A stretch of 37,133 nucleotides of DNA from Bacteroides sp. (lineage in GTDB: Bacteria > Bacteroidota > Bacteroidia > Bacteroidales > Bacteroidaceae), in assembly GCA_017621035.1 (NCBI GenBank), contig JAGATY010000059.1, positions 1 to 37,133 on the forward strand, in the 5' to 3' direction. Numbering within the stretch: position 1 is the stretch's first letter; each line of letters opens with the position of its first letter. Under the pieces are notes generated by a model. The model did no database searches. It had not been told where the DNA came from and saw nothing but the letters and a program-made list of their open reading frames with translations. The position numbers were made by a program, and so were the translations under genes. This document shows, piece after piece, positions 26,171 through 34,535 of the stretch.

Positions 26171-26956
26171 ATGTTTGAGAAAGAGATAAAAGAATATGAA
26201 GCCCTGCTCCGACTTTACCGGCAGAAAGTAACCGACCGGATGAGTTTGGATGACCTGAAAGAGTACAACGAGATACTCTTCTCGGCACACAGTTGTGCCA
26301 TCGAGGGGAATTCCTTCTCCGTAAACGATACACGCGAATTGAAGGAGAAGGGTCTGGGAGTTATTCCACAAGGCAAAACCCTATTTGAGGCTTTCGAGAT
26401 ACTGGAACACTTCAAAGCATACGAATATCTCTTCAGCCGGACAGAGGGACCGCTCACGGAAGAGTTACTGAAACAGACTCATCAAATTCTGATGGAGCAC
26501 ACGCTTCCTTATAAATGCCCCGGTGCCCAAGCCGGAATGTACACCGAAAGTGACATGTGTGCGGGTGATACCATTTTCGGGGAACATGAAAAACTCATCG
26601 AGCGAGTACCCAAACTACTTGCTTCCACCCAGCAGGCTATACAGGCGGGCAATGTACATCCCGTTGTGCTAGCTGCCCGTTTTCACGGATTTTTCGAGTA
26701 TCTGCACCCATTCAGAGACGGGAACGGACGTATCGGTCGCCTGTTTTCAAACTTCATTCTTCACAAAATGGGACATCCCATTCTCATCATTCGTCAAGAG
26801 AGCAAGGAGGAATATATCAATGCACTGCGATTGATTCGGCTGGAAGGAACTGACGAGCATCTGATTTCTTTTTTCTTCCAAACAACCCTGCAACGCATGA
26901 CAAGCGAGATGGAGGAGAAGCAAAAACTGGGAAAACCAATGCTTTTCTGCTTCTAA
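26171..26956 (+). CDS. Fic-family protein AMPylase with N-terminal inhibitory motif
   Basis: The protein has 261 residues from ATG 26171; an ATG at 26147 would add 8 residues but lies in a -7-like box TATGTTTG (26146-26153). The Fic core motif HPFRDGNGRIGR (179-190) matches HxFx(D/E)GNGRxxR and retains the catalytic His. The inhibitory motif (S/T)xxxE(G/N) is S-C-A-I-E-G at 41-46, before the core, so this is a class II enzyme held off until relieved. Fic enzymes transfer AMP, or sometimes other nucleotides, to protein hydroxyls. No DNA-binding domain or antitoxin gene follows. Class II Fic proteins often act on their own, sometimes on gyrase or chaperones; the target here is unknown. Confidence 0.85.
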   Translation: MFEKEIKEYEALLRLYRQKVTDRMSLDDLKEYNEILFSAHSCAIEGNSFSVNDTRELKEKGLGVIPQGKTLFEAFEILEHFKAYEYLFSRTEGPLTEELLKQTHQILMEHTLPYKCPGAQAGMYTESDMCAGDTIFGEHEKLIERVPKLLASTQQAIQAGNVHPVVLAARFHGFFEYLHPFRDGNGRIGRLFSNFILHKMGHPILIIRQESKEEYINALRLIRLEGTDEHLISFFFQTTLQRMTSEMEEKQKLGKPMLFCF

Positions 26957-27068
26957 CAAAAGAAAGCATTTTCTCCAATTCACTATCTTTTTGCAATATT
27001 TTCAAACAATCCTCTAACGCGCCCTATTTTCAAAATGCGCAATCTAGGAGAGAACTCTTAGCCTTTCG

Positions 27069-27300
27069 CACCAAAAGTGTGTTACTTTTGCCCAAAAGGC
27101 TCGGTGTTTCTTGCCAAAGAGCCGCTTTTTCGGACAAAAGAGCCGCACTTTTTCCCGCAAAAGTCTTATTGTTTTGGACGAAAAGTCTAAGACTTCTGCC
27201 CCAAAAGTCTTAAACTAACGCCTCAAAAGTTTAAAAGAAAGCAGTTAAAGCATTTAAAGAGCCCCAAAAGAGGATAAAAAGAGAACCGAAAAAGGGTTTA
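27069..27300. repeat. 22-bp tandem array G (about 11 degenerate units)
   Basis: The word AAAAG (or CAAAG) recurs at 27073, 27094, 27115, 27136, 27159, 27181, 27203, 27225, 27247, 27266 and 27290, a mean step close to 22 bases. Units near 27181 and 27203 share AAAAGTCT; the former has a dyad AAGTC-TAA-GACTT (27183-27195). It is the longest array here, in a 506-base gap between fic and lptB (convergent). The rest of that gap holds only the lptB terminator. Confidence 0.75.
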
Positions 27301-27370
27301 ATCGCGCTAGAATTTTTGTAAAGATTTCGATACCATCCTATCTATTAAAGAGTTACAGATTTTCGCTTCA

Positions 27371-27400
27371 AAAATTCCGGGCAAGCAAGCCTTCGGCCCG
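27371..27400 (-). terminator. Possible lptB terminator
   Basis: On the minus strand CGGGC pairs with GCCCG, with a shorter AAG/CTT pairing in the loop, followed by GAATTTTTG. The stem is short, so confidence is moderate. Confidence 0.5.
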
Positions 27401-27462
27401 AAATAAGCGATTCTCAGGCGGTTTAAAATGCAAAGTGTCAGATTGTCAAACAAAGAAAAAGG

Positions 27463-28218
27463 TTATACCATAAAGTCTTTACGACGAAGCACGAAGCTGT
27501 TACTAAGGTACTTTTCACGTACGATTTGATTCTCGGCAAGCTCTTCGGGAGTACCTTGGAAGAGGATTCTTCCTTCAAACAAGAGGTAGGCACGACTGGT
27601 GATGCTAAGAGTTTCCTGCACGTTGTGGTCAGTGATAAGGATGCCAATGTTACGATCTTTCAGCTTCCAGACTATTTGCTGAATGTCTTCCACCGCAATG
27701 GGGTCTACGCCGGCAAACGGTTCGTCCAGCATAATGAACTTAGGGTCGATGGCCAAACAACGGGCAATCTCGGTACGCCGACGCTCACCTCCGGAGAGTT
27801 GGTTACCTTTATTCTTGCGTACTTTCTGTAAGCGGAACTCGGCAATCAGGCTTTCCAACTTCTCTTTCTGATACTCTTTAGGCTTACCGGTCATCTCCAG
27901 AACGGACATAATATTGTCTTCCACACTCATCTGTCGGAACACTGATGCCTCTTGTGCCAGATAGCCGATGCCGTTTTGTGCGCGTTTGTAGACGGGGTAC
28001 TGAGTGATATCCAAGTCATCCAAGAAGATGCGCCCCTCGTTAGGAGTTACCAGGCCGGTGGTCATATAGAATGAGGTAGTCTTTCCGGCACCGTTCGGAC
28101 CCAGCAATCCAACTATCTCTCCCTGCTTTACATCAAACGATACGTGATTAACCACCGTACGCTTTCCGTACTTTTTGACCAAATCTTCCGTGCGAAGCAC
28201 CATTCTTGTTTCTTCCAT
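27463..28218 (-). CDS. lptB: LptB, ATPase of the LPS export ABC transporter
   Basis: The protein has 251 residues from ATG 28218; [13 protein letters not shown] five codons in is an alternative. Complete ABC motifs: Walker A GPNGAGKT (40-47), Q-loop [10 protein letters not shown] (85-94), signature LSGGERRR (141-148), Walker B FIMLDEP (161-167) and D-loop GVDP, then switch histidine in ITDHNV. The close match to the LptB/YhbG type, not merely a generic ABC ATPase, rests on [10 protein letters not shown] and [13 protein letters not shown]. It powers LPS extraction together with LptF/G proteins such as the one at 2256. It is transcribed divergently from mlaE with nearly back-to-back promoters. 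Confidence 0.92.
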   Translation of the reverse strand: MEETRMVLRTEDLVKKYGKRTVVNHVSFDVKQGEIVGLLGPNGAGKTTSFYMTTGLVTPNEGRIFLDDLDITQYPVYKRAQNGIGYLAQEASVFRQMSVEDNIMSVLEMTGKPKEYQKEKLESLIAEFRLQKVRKNKGNQLSGGERRRTEIARCLAIDPKFIMLDEPFAGVDPIAVEDIQQIVWKLKDRNIGILITDHNVQETLSITSRAYLLFEGRILFQGTPEELAENQIVREKYLSNSFVLRRKDFMV

Positions 28219-28235
28219 ACGCAGTAATTTTGCCG

Positions 28236-28272
28236 CAAATGTAGCAAAATAAGGCGAAATGATGTACATTTG
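28236..28272. promoter_or_regulatory. Divergent promoter pair lptB / mlaE
   Basis: CAAATGTA at 28236-28243 is TACATTTG on the minus strand, for lptB. TACATTTG at 28265-28272 is the plus-strand -7 box for mlaE. The two boxes are identical inverted copies 21 bases apart, so the two RNA polymerase complexes would overlap and probably cannot initiate together. Confidence 0.65.
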
Positions 28273-28359
28273 CAGGCAATTATTCGCTAGACATAAACTG
28301 CGGGTTATGAGAACCGGAAGCTACCCATTGGCTCACAACCCCTAACAGAGAACAAACAT

Positions 28360-29103
28360 ATGATAAAAATCCTCAGAACCGTAGGCCGATATTTTATGCT
28401 GATGGGGCGTGTGTTCAATCGCCCGGAACGGATGCGCATGTTCTTCCGCCAGTATGTAGATGAGATGGAGAAGCTAGGCGTGAATTCCATCGGCATCGTC
28501 CTGCTGATATCTTTCTTCATCGGTGCAGTAATCACCATGCAGATTAAGTTAAACATCGACAACCCGCTAATGCCTCGCTGGACGGTGGGATATGTAACTC
28601 GCGAAATCATGTTGTTGGAGTTTTCTTCCTCCATCATGTGTTTGATATTAGCTGGTAAAGTTGGTTCAAACATTGCTTCGGAACTGGGAACCATGCGTAT
28701 TACCCAACAGATTGATGCACTGGAAATCATGGGCGTCAACTCTGCCAATTACCTTATTCTACCCAAGATATCAGCCATGGTCACCACCATACCGCTGATG
28801 GTAACGTTCAGCATCTTTGCCGGCATCATCGGAGCCTTCTGCATGTGCTGGTTTGGTGGGTTGATGACGGCCGTCGACTTAGAATACGGATTACAATATT
28901 GGTTCATCGAGTGGTACGTTTGGTGCGGCATCATCAAGTCGTTGTTCTTTGCTTTTATCATCTCCAGTGTAGCCGCTTTCTTTGGATATACCGTAGAAGG
29001 AGGATCGATTGAAGTAGGAAAGGCATCGACCAACTCGGTGGTATGCAGCAGTGTACTCATTCTTTTTGCCGACCTGGTACTAACCAAGCTATTGATGGCC
29101 TGA
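28360..29103 (+). CDS. mlaE: MlaE-family ABC transporter permease
   Basis: The protein has 247 residues with five to six hydrophobic segments (about 45-70, 88-105, 130-170, 195-222, 230-246). The family signature is clear: ISFFIGAVITMQ, EFSSSIMCLILAGKVGSNIASELGTMRITQQIDALEIMGVN (cut here as shorter words), and GGSIEVGKASTNSVV. The Mla system moves phospholipids between the inner and outer membrane, keeping the outer leaflet free of them. It pairs with the ATPase gene 33 bases downstream. No MCE (MlaD) gene follows directly, unlike in many Bacteroides; it must be elsewhere or beyond this short operon. Confidence 0.88.
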   Translation: MIKILRTVGRYFMLMGRVFNRPERMRMFFRQYVDEMEKLGVNSIGIVLLISFFIGAVITMQIKLNIDNPLMPRWTVGYVTREIMLLEFSSSIMCLILAGKVGSNIASELGTMRITQQIDALEIMGVNSANYLILPKISAMVTTIPLMVTFSIFAGIIGAFCMCWFGGLMTAVDLEYGLQYWFIEWYVWCGIIKSLFFAFIISSVAAFFGYTVEGGSIEVGKASTNSVVCSSVLILFADLVLTKLLMA

Positions 29104-29136
29104 CCATTAACAACATAACAGAAAGAGAAGAGCCTT

Positions 29137-29892
29137 ATGATTGAACTAAAACATATCTATAAGTCGTTTGAAGACCGCGACGTTCTGAGCGACATCAATG
29201 CTACTTTTGAAAACGGGAAGACCAATCTCATCATCGGACAAAGCGGTTCGGGAAAGACCGTACTGATGAAATGTATCGTCGGACTGCTGACGCCCGAGCG
29301 GGGAGAACTGCTTTATGACAACCGCAACTTCCTGGCCATGGGCAAGAAAGAGAAGAAAGCGTTACGCAGAGAGATGGGAATGATATTCCAAAGCGCTGCA
29401 CTCTTCGACTCGATGACCGTGCTCGACAATGTTATGTTTCCCCTCAACATGTTCAGCAACGACACCCTACGCGACCGTGAACGTCGTGCCCGCTTCTGCC
29501 TCGACCGCGTAAACCTCACCGAGGCAGCCGACAAATATCCCGGAGAAATCTCCGGCGGTATGCAGAAACGTGTGGCCATTGCCCGTGCCATCGCCCTCAA
29601 TCCTCAGTATCTTTTCTGCGACGAGCCAAACTCCGGACTGGATCCCAAGACCTCGCTCGTCATTGACGAACTTATCCACGACATCACCAAGGAGTATAAC
29701 ATGACCACCCTCATCAACACCCACGACATGAACTCAGTAATGGGCATCGGTGAAAACATCATTTTCATCTACGAGGGAAAGAAAGAGTGGGAAGGCAACA
29801 AAGAGCAAGTCATCACCTCCAGCAACGAGAAACTAAACGACTTCATCTTTGCCAGCGATTTGTTTAAGAAGGTGAAGGAGGCAAATAAGTAG
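29137..29892 (+). CDS. mlaF: MlaF-family ABC transporter ATPase
   Basis: The protein has 251 residues. Walker A GQSGSGKT (34-41), Q-loop GMIFQSAALFD (81-91), signature ISGGMQKR (138-145), Walker B LFCDEP (159-164), D-loop SGLDP and switch His in LINTHDMNS are all present. SGGMQKR is the characteristic signature of the MlaF/Ttg2A branch, which agrees with the MlaE gene just upstream. It drives phospholipid transport at the inner membrane. Array F begins 10 bases after its stop, in place of a recognisable terminator. Confidence 0.9.
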   Translation: MIELKHIYKSFEDRDVLSDINATFENGKTNLIIGQSGSGKTVLMKCIVGLLTPERGELLYDNRNFLAMGKKEKKALRREMGMIFQSAALFDSMTVLDNVMFPLNMFSNDTLRDRERRARFCLDRVNLTEAADKYPGEISGGMQKRVAIARAIALNPQYLFCDEPNSGLDPKTSLVIDELIHDITKEYNMTTLINTHDMNSVMGIGENIIFIYEGKKEWEGNKEQVITSSNEKLNDFIFASDLFKKVKEANK

Positions 29893-29901
29893 AAACAGGT
29901 A

Positions 29902-29989
29902 ATTACTTAGTAGTAGTGGGGAAGTACTACTAGGCAGTTGGAAGAGCACTAGTAGGTAGTAGAAAAAGTTAATGAGTCATAGAAAACAT
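29902..29989. repeat. 22-bp tandem array F (4 units)
   Basis: Units start at 29902, 29924, 29946 and 29968. The first two carry GTAGTAGT and its complement-like ACTACTA, the third CACTAGTAGG and GTAGTAGA, and the last keeps ATAGAAAA in register with TAGAAAAA of the third. AAGTACTACT at 29922-29931 repeats a word of array B. It lies between mlaF and the promoter of the DUF3791 cassette, in a 166-base gap. Confidence 0.65.
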
Positions 29990-30021
29990 AGCACGCTTTA
30001 GCTTGTTTAGAAGAGAAAGTG

Positions 30022-30029
30022 TATCTTTG
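30022..30029 (+). promoter_or_regulatory. -7 box TATCTTTG for the DUF3791/ART cassette
   Basis: TATCTTTG matches TAnnTTTG and lies 30 bases before the first ATG of the cassette. A TTTA lies 21 bases upstream as a poor -33 element. Confidence 0.55.
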
Positions 30030-30058
30030 CCGATAGAAACCTCTTCAAGAAAACGGTT

Positions 30059-30283
30059 ATGAACAAACAGACTAAAGACAAGATAGCATATATCATCGCC
30101 GTTATCAGCGACTTTGCTGCAACGCATTCACTTACTACGATGCAAGCCTATCGCTATTTGGAACGTTTCAAAGGCTTAGACTTCGTAGACAGATTCTACG
30201 AGGTGGAGCACACTCTTCCTTTTGAAGATGTACTAAAAGACCTTACGGCTTATTGCCATAGGAAAGGAGGAGCGTTAGCATGA
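30059..30283 (+). CDS. DUF3791-family small protein (putative antitoxin, first copy)
   Basis: The protein has 74 residues and is predicted mostly helical (KIAYIIAVISDFAATHSLTT, QAYRYLERFKGLDFVDRF, FEDVLKDLTAYCHRK). The spacing of AxYR.LE..KGLDF.D..YEVEHTL resembles the DUF3791 family, which in many gut bacteria lies beside a DUF3990 gene. Its last four bases overlap the ATG of the next gene (ATGA), so the two are coupled. It is a candidate antitoxin or accessory to the ADP-ribosyltransferase-like protein downstream; that role is inferred from gene order. Confidence 0.7.
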   Translation: MNKQTKDKIAYIIAVISDFAATHSLTTMQAYRYLERFKGLDFVDRFYEVEHTLPFEDVLKDLTAYCHRKGGALA

Positions 30284-30759
30284 AACTTTATCATGGTTCC
30301 AATACTTGTATTGAACAAATAGATTTGTCTTATTCCAAAGTCGGCAAGGATTTTGGTTGCGGTTTCTATCTATCGGCGGACAAACAACAAGCAGCAGAAC
30401 TAGCCGAGCGAAAAACAGAACAATTAGGAGAAGGAGAACCTGTTGTAAATGAGTACGATTTCGACGAGAATGTGCTACATAATGGAAATTTATCAGTGAA
30501 AAGATTCGAAGGATATAGCAAAGAATGGGCTGAGTTTGTTTTAAGTAATCGCAAGAATCGTACCCGCATTTCCTCACACCCATACGACGTAGTAATAGGA
30601 CCGATAGCCAATGACACTGTAGGCTATCAGATACGTAGATTTATGCTTGGAATAATCAGTATGGAACAGTTCATAGAAGAACTTAAATATATGAAAGGCA
30701 TTAGTTTCCAGTACTTCTTCGGAACAGAGAAAGCCATTAAACACTTAAAGAAATGTTGA
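30280..30759 (+). CDS. DUF3990-family, ADP-ribosyltransferase-like protein (putative toxin)
   Basis: The protein has 159 residues. The start MKLYHGSN supplies the Y-H-G-S found at the beginning of ART folds (H5). DFGCGFYLSADKQQAAELA (24-42) matches the second conserved segment, with Y30 as the second catalytic residue. DVVIGPIANDTVG (103-115) is the DUF3990 hallmark. ISFQYFFGTEKAIKHLK (141-157) matches the third segment, with Q144 at the catalytic Glu/Gln position. The H-Y-Q arrangement is consistent with transfer of ADP-ribose from NAD+, but activity is inferred. It is flanked on both sides by DUF3791-like genes, overlapping each by 4 and 7 bases. Confidence 0.75.
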   Translation: MKLYHGSNTCIEQIDLSYSKVGKDFGCGFYLSADKQQAAELAERKTEQLGEGEPVVNEYDFDENVLHNGNLSVKRFEGYSKEWAEFVLSNRKNRTRISSHPYDVVIGPIANDTVGYQIRRFMLGIISMEQFIEELKYMKGISFQYFFGTEKAIKHLKKC

Positions 30760-30980
30760 GCGAAGGTATTAAGACTTTTATGATAGAGGAGATTGCCAAG
30801 GAATTGGTATATCTTTTGATTGATGAGCATGGGATGAGCATGCGAGAAGCTCTACACACCCTCTACACATCCGACACTTACTCGAAATTGACAGAAACTC
30901 AAAACGGCCTTTACACACAAAGTACCGCTTATGTGTACGAATACTTGGAAAAGGAGCTTACCACAGGGAAAATTGCATAA
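30753..30980 (+). CDS. DUF3791-family small protein (second copy)
   Basis: The protein has 75 residues. Helical pattern (IEEIAKELVYLLIDEHGMSM, EALHTLYTSDTYSKLTETQN, YTQSTAYVYEYLEKEL) resembles the DUF3791 family, and TxYVYEYLEKEL recalls proteins seen beside DUF3990 genes. It shares helical layout rather than clear sequence with the first copy. It starts inside the end of the ART-like gene (7-base overlap), indicating one coupled transcript. It is followed by a bidirectional terminator. Confidence 0.65.
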   Translation: MLSEGIKTFMIEEIAKELVYLLIDEHGMSMREALHTLYTSDTYSKLTETQNGLYTQSTAYVYEYLEKELTTGKIA

Positions 30981-30994
30981 ACAGAATTATTGAG

Positions 30995-31049
30995 AATACA
31001 AAGACGCCTCCTCACGACCTATACAGTTGTGGGGAGGCGGCTTTGTATT
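30995..31049. terminator. Bidirectional terminator between the DUF3791/ART cassette and der
   Basis: AATACAAAG and CGCCTCC in the left arm pair with GGAGGCG and CTTTGTATT in the right arm around a 13-base loop; one mismatch and one bulge. The stem is about 19 pairs long. T tracts are absent, so it may act as a barrier hairpin between convergent transcripts. Confidence 0.6.
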
Positions 31050-31061
31050 AGACGTATAGAA

Positions 31062-32375
31062 TTACTTCTGACGAATATAAATATTTATCGGCGTTCCCGT
31101 CAGATTCCACTTCTCACGCATTTTGTTTTCAAGGAAACGACGGTAGGGTTCCTTGACATACTGTGGCAGATTGGCGAAGTAGACAAAGGAGGGTACCTGC
31201 GTATTCGGCAATTGGGTAATATACTTGATTTTAATGTACTTACCTTTATTTGAAGGGGGCGGATAAGCCTCAATCAGTGGCAACATCTCTTCGTTCAAGC
31301 GAGCAGTAGGAATACGTGTCAGGCGATTCTGATAAACATTACGCGCCTCTTCCAATACTTTTAAGATACGCTGCTTGGTAAGTGCAGAAGCAAAGATGAT
31401 GGGGAAGTCGACAAACGGTGCAAACCGTTCACGGATGGCATTCTCAAAGGTTTTCATCACCTTGACGGTCTTTTCTTCCACCAAGTCCCACTTATTGACC
31501 ACCACTACCAGTCCCTTGGCATTCTTCTGAATGAGAGAGAAGATGTTGAGGTCTTGACTTTCGATACCACGTGTAGCATCAAGCATGAGAATACAGACGT
31601 CTGAGTTCTCGATGGAACGGATAGAACGGATGACAGAATAGTATTCAAGATCTTCATTCACCTTGTTTTTCTTACGAATACCGGCAGTATCAACCAGATA
31701 GAAGTCGAATCCGAACTTATTATATCGGGTATAGATAGAATCGCGTGTGGTACCGGCAATCTCAGTCACAATATTTCTGTCTTCGCCAATAAAAGCATTT
31801 ACGATGGATGACTTTCCTGCATTAGGACGCCCAACCACAGCAAAGCGAGGAATATCTTCATCCAGTATTTCAGCACTTTCCTTTTTAAACTTACTGACAA
31901 TCAAATCCATCATATCACCTGTACCACTACCGGTGATGGCAGAGATACAATAAGGATCGCCTAAGCCCAGACTATAAAATTCGGCTGCGTTGTATTGTAG
32001 GTCGCCATTGTCAGTCTTATTGGCAATCAGCAAGATTGGCTTTTTGGAACGACGCAGGATGTTTGCTACAGCCATGTCCAAATCGGTCACGCCATTCATT
32101 ACGTCTACCACAAAAAGAATAAGGTCTGCTTCATCCACCGCCATTAGCACCTGCTTGCGAATCTCTTCTTCAAACACATCGTCAGAGTTGACTACCCATC
32201 CACCGGTATCTACTACAGAGAATTCACGCCCCAACCACTCACTCTTACCATACTGGCGGTCGCGGGTGGTGCCTGCCTCTTCATTCACAATAGCCTGCCG
32301 AGTCTTGGTCAGGCGATTAAACAATGTTGACTTTCCCACATTGGGACGTCCCACAATAGCAACTAAATTTCCCAT
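31062..32375 (-). CDS. der: Ribosome biogenesis GTPase Der (EngA)
   Basis: The protein has 437 residues with two GTPase domains, the mark of Der. Domain 1: G1 GRPNVGKST (9-17), G3 DTGG, G4 NKTD. Domain 2: G1 GRPNAGKSS (about 180-188), G3 DTAG, G4 NKWD. A C-terminal KH-like domain follows from about 350 to PINIYIRQK. It acts in 50S subunit assembly. It is 45 bases downstream of era on the minus strand, and a hairpin separates it from the convergent cassette. Confidence 0.97.
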   Translation of the reverse strand: MGNLVAIVGRPNVGKSTLFNRLTKTRQAIVNEEAGTTRDRQYGKSEWLGREFSVVDTGGWVVNSDDVFEEEIRKQVLMAVDEADLILFVVDVMNGVTDLDMAVANILRRSKKPILLIANKTDNGDLQYNAAEFYSLGLGDPYCISAITGSGTGDMMDLIVSKFKKESAEILDEDIPRFAVVGRPNAGKSSIVNAFIGEDRNIVTEIAGTTRDSIYTRYNKFGFDFYLVDTAGIRKKNKVNEDLEYYSVIRSIRSIENSDVCILMLDATRGIESQDLNIFSLIQKNAKGLVVVVNKWDLVEEKTVKVMKTFENAIRERFAPFVDFPIIFASALTKQRILKVLEEARNVYQNRLTRIPTARLNEEMLPLIEAYPPPSNKGKYIKIKYITQLPNTQVPSFVYFANLPQYVKEPYRRFLENKMREKWNLTGTPINIYIRQK

Positions 32376-32420
32376 GTTTACACTTCACTTTTATGCGACT
32401 ATCACAGTCGTAGGTTACTA

Positions 32421-33302
32421 CTAATCCAGTTGGTAACCGAAGTTACGCAACTCTTTATCTGAGTTTCTCCAGTCCTTATCTACCTTAACAAAGGTCTCCA
32501 GAAAGATTGTTTTACCAAAGAACTTTTCCAAATCGCGACGAGCTTCGGTAGACACCTTCTTCAGGGCCTTACCCTGCTTACCGATTATAATACCCTTCTG
32601 CGAATCACGCTCCACATAAATCACTGCAGATATGTGAATTTTCTTGGCATCTTCCTTAAACTGCTCCACCACAACTTCCACCGAGTAAGGTATCTCCTTA
32701 TCATAGTATAGCAGAATCTTCTCTCGAATAATCTCGTTAACGAAAAAACGAGCCGGTTTATCCGTCCACTGGTCTTTGTCGAAATAGGGAGGTGAATCGG
32801 GCAACAGTTCTTTCACCCGTTTCATGATATAATCTACATTGAAATTGTTGGCTGCCGAGATTGGAATAATCTCAGCCTTTGGCAACAATGCTTTCCAAGC
32901 TTCCACTATCTCCACCAACTTCTCCTGATTGGTCAAATCTATCTTATTGATAAGCAGCAGTACCGGAACCTCCAGTTTACTAACCTTCTCAACAAAGTCG
33001 TTATGCTTGTCTGGAGTCTCTACGACATCAGTCACATAGAGCAAGACATCCGCATCCACCAATGCAGAAGTAGAAAAGTTCAACATAGATTCTTGCAGCT
33101 TATAGTTGGGCTTCAAAACCCCGGGAGTATCAGAAAACACTATCTGCACCTCATCGGTATTATAGATGCCCATGATACGATGGCGAGTAGTCTGCGCCTT
33201 GAAGGTTGCAATGGAGATGCGCTCACCTACCAAGGCATTCATCAGGGTAGATTTTCCGACATTCGGGTTTCCCACAATATTCACAAAGCCAGCTTTATGC
33301 AT
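32421..33302 (-). CDS. era: GTPase Era
   Basis: The protein has 293 residues. G1 GNPNVGKST (11-19), G3 DTPG, G4 NKID in VLLLINKIDL, and a C-terminal KH domain with IIIGKQGKALKKVSTEARRD for RNA binding. It assists 30S maturation by binding near the 3' end of 16S rRNA. It is followed by der and preceded by fabH, separated by a terminator-like hairpin at 33333-33369, so era may be read by partial readthrough or from a weak internal promoter. Confidence 0.96.
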   Translation of the reverse strand: MHKAGFVNIVGNPNVGKSTLMNALVGERISIATFKAQTTRHRIMGIYNTDEVQIVFSDTPGVLKPNYKLQESMLNFSTSALVDADVLLYVTDVVETPDKHNDFVEKVSKLEVPVLLLINKIDLTNQEKLVEIVEAWKALLPKAEIIPISAANNFNVDYIMKRVKELLPDSPPYFDKDQWTDKPARFFVNEIIREKILLYYDKEIPYSVEVVVEQFKEDAKKIHISAVIYVERDSQKGIIIGKQGKALKKVSTEARRDLEKFFGKTIFLETFVKVDKDWRNSDKELRNFGYQLD

Positions 33303-33332
33303 AGTTTCGTACGATATAGTTTGAATTGAGAG

Positions 33333-33369
33333 AAAAAAAACGCATCGAATTAGTTAATAGGATGCGTTT
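33333..33369 (-). terminator. Terminator between fabH and era
   Basis: Minus-strand AAACGCATC and GATGCGTTT (33369-33361 with 33346-33338) pair over 9 bases with a 14-base loop, followed by a run of T (33340-33333). It lies inside an otherwise conserved gene cluster. Confidence 0.75.
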
Positions 33370-33407
33370 CTTTTCAAATATTGTTTGTTGTGAAAGTACA
33401 ATAACGC

Positions 33408-34412
33408 TTACTGTTTCTTTCCATCATATCCCCACTTCATGTAAACGGCTCCCCAAGTGAAACCGGCACCAAAAGCGGTAAAGATAAGGTTATCACCCTT
33501 CTTCAGTTTCTCTTCGAAATCCCAAATACACAAAGGAAGAGTGGCTGCACTAGTATTACCGTAACGCTCGATGTTAATCATTACCTTCTCGTGGGGAACT
33601 TCCAAACGATGAGCAACCGCATCAATAATACGCAAGTTAGCTTGGTGAGGAATTACCCAATCGATGTTCTCATTATTCAAACCGTTACGTTCGGCTATGG
33701 TAGCACAGGCATTGGACATGTTCGATACCGCATACTTGAATACGGTGCGACCTTCTTGATATACATAGTGCATACGGTTATCCACAGTGAAATAAGAAGG
33801 AGGACATACTGATCCGCCGGCTTTCATGTGCAGGAAAGGAAGTCCCTTACCATCGGTTCTCAAATAAGAATCCAAAATACCAACCTCTTCAGTAGTCGGC
33901 TCAACCATGAAAGCTGCTGCACCATCACCAAAGATAGGACAAGTAGCACGGTCAGTATAATCTGTTGCCGATGACATTTTATCTGCACCTACAATGATTA
34001 TCTTCTTATACTTCCCTGAGCGAATAAAACTTGCTGCTGTTTCCAACAAGAAGAGGAAACCACTACAAGCTGCCTGCATATCAAATGCAAAAGCATTCTT
34101 CAAGCCTAACTTATCGCACAAGATTGAAGCTACAGAAGGGAAATGGTAATCCGGAGTAGAAGTAGCTACAACAACCAAATCAATGTCATCAGGATTAGAA
34201 CCTGTACGTTGCATCAACTGCTTGGCAGCCTTGCGAGCCATATAAGAGGTACCTAGTCCCTCTTCATTCAAAATGCGTCTTTCTTTTACTCCGATACGAG
34301 TCATAATCCACTCGTCGTTAGTATCTACCATCTTTGACAACTCATCGTTTGTCAACACATAATCAGGTACATATCCACCGACTCCGGTAATTACTGCATT
34401 TATCTTTTCCAT
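33408..34412 (-). CDS. fabH: Beta-ketoacyl-ACP synthase III
   Basis: The protein has 334 residues from ATG 34412; a TTG one codon upstream is less likely. The thiolase-fold catalytic triad is C116 (MQAACSGF), H256 ([10 protein letters not shown]) and N286 (RYGNTSAA). It condenses acetyl- or branched acyl-CoA with malonyl-ACP to start fatty-acid chains. It follows rpmF and yceD on the minus strand and feeds the lipid needs served by LPS and phospholipid transport genes elsewhere in the window. Confidence 0.96.
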   Translation of the reverse strand: MEKINAVITGVGGYVPDYVLTNDELSKMVDTNDEWIMTRIGVKERRILNEEGLGTSYMARKAAKQLMQRTGSNPDDIDLVVVATSTPDYHFPSVASILCDKLGLKNAFAFDMQAACSGFLFLLETAASFIRSGKYKKIIIVGADKMSSATDYTDRATCPIFGDGAAAFMVEPTTEEVGILDSYLRTDGKGLPFLHMKAGGSVCPPSYFTVDNRMHYVYQEGRTVFKYAVSNMSNACATIAERNGLNNENIDWVIPHQANLRIIDAVAHRLEVPHEKVMINIERYGNTSAATLPLCIWDFEEKLKKGDNLIFTAFGAGFTWGAVYMKWGYDGKKQ

Positions 34413-34452
34413 CAAATTGTTTCAAATAAAAATAAATACCCAAACAACGGTA

Positions 34453-34497
34453 GTCTAAGAAATTCTGCTTATTTATTCAGCACAGAATTTCTTAGAC
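34453..34497. repeat. 15-bp perfect inverted repeat between fabH and rpmF
   Basis: GTCTAAGAAATTCTG (34453-34467) is an exact inverted copy of CAGAATTTCTTAGAC (34483-34497), with a 15-base loop. It lies within the rpmF-fabH junction (123 bases) of one operon. No T tract follows on the minus strand, so it could be an attenuator, an mRNA-processing or stability hairpin, or an operator. Confidence 0.7.
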
Positions 34498-34535
34498 AGC
34501 CGATATTCAAGTATAGTTTTAGCTAGAAGTTAGAA

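Noticed and set aside
28305-28748. A 147-codon frame antisense to mlaE
   Set aside because: It is fully explained as the complement of the permease gene.
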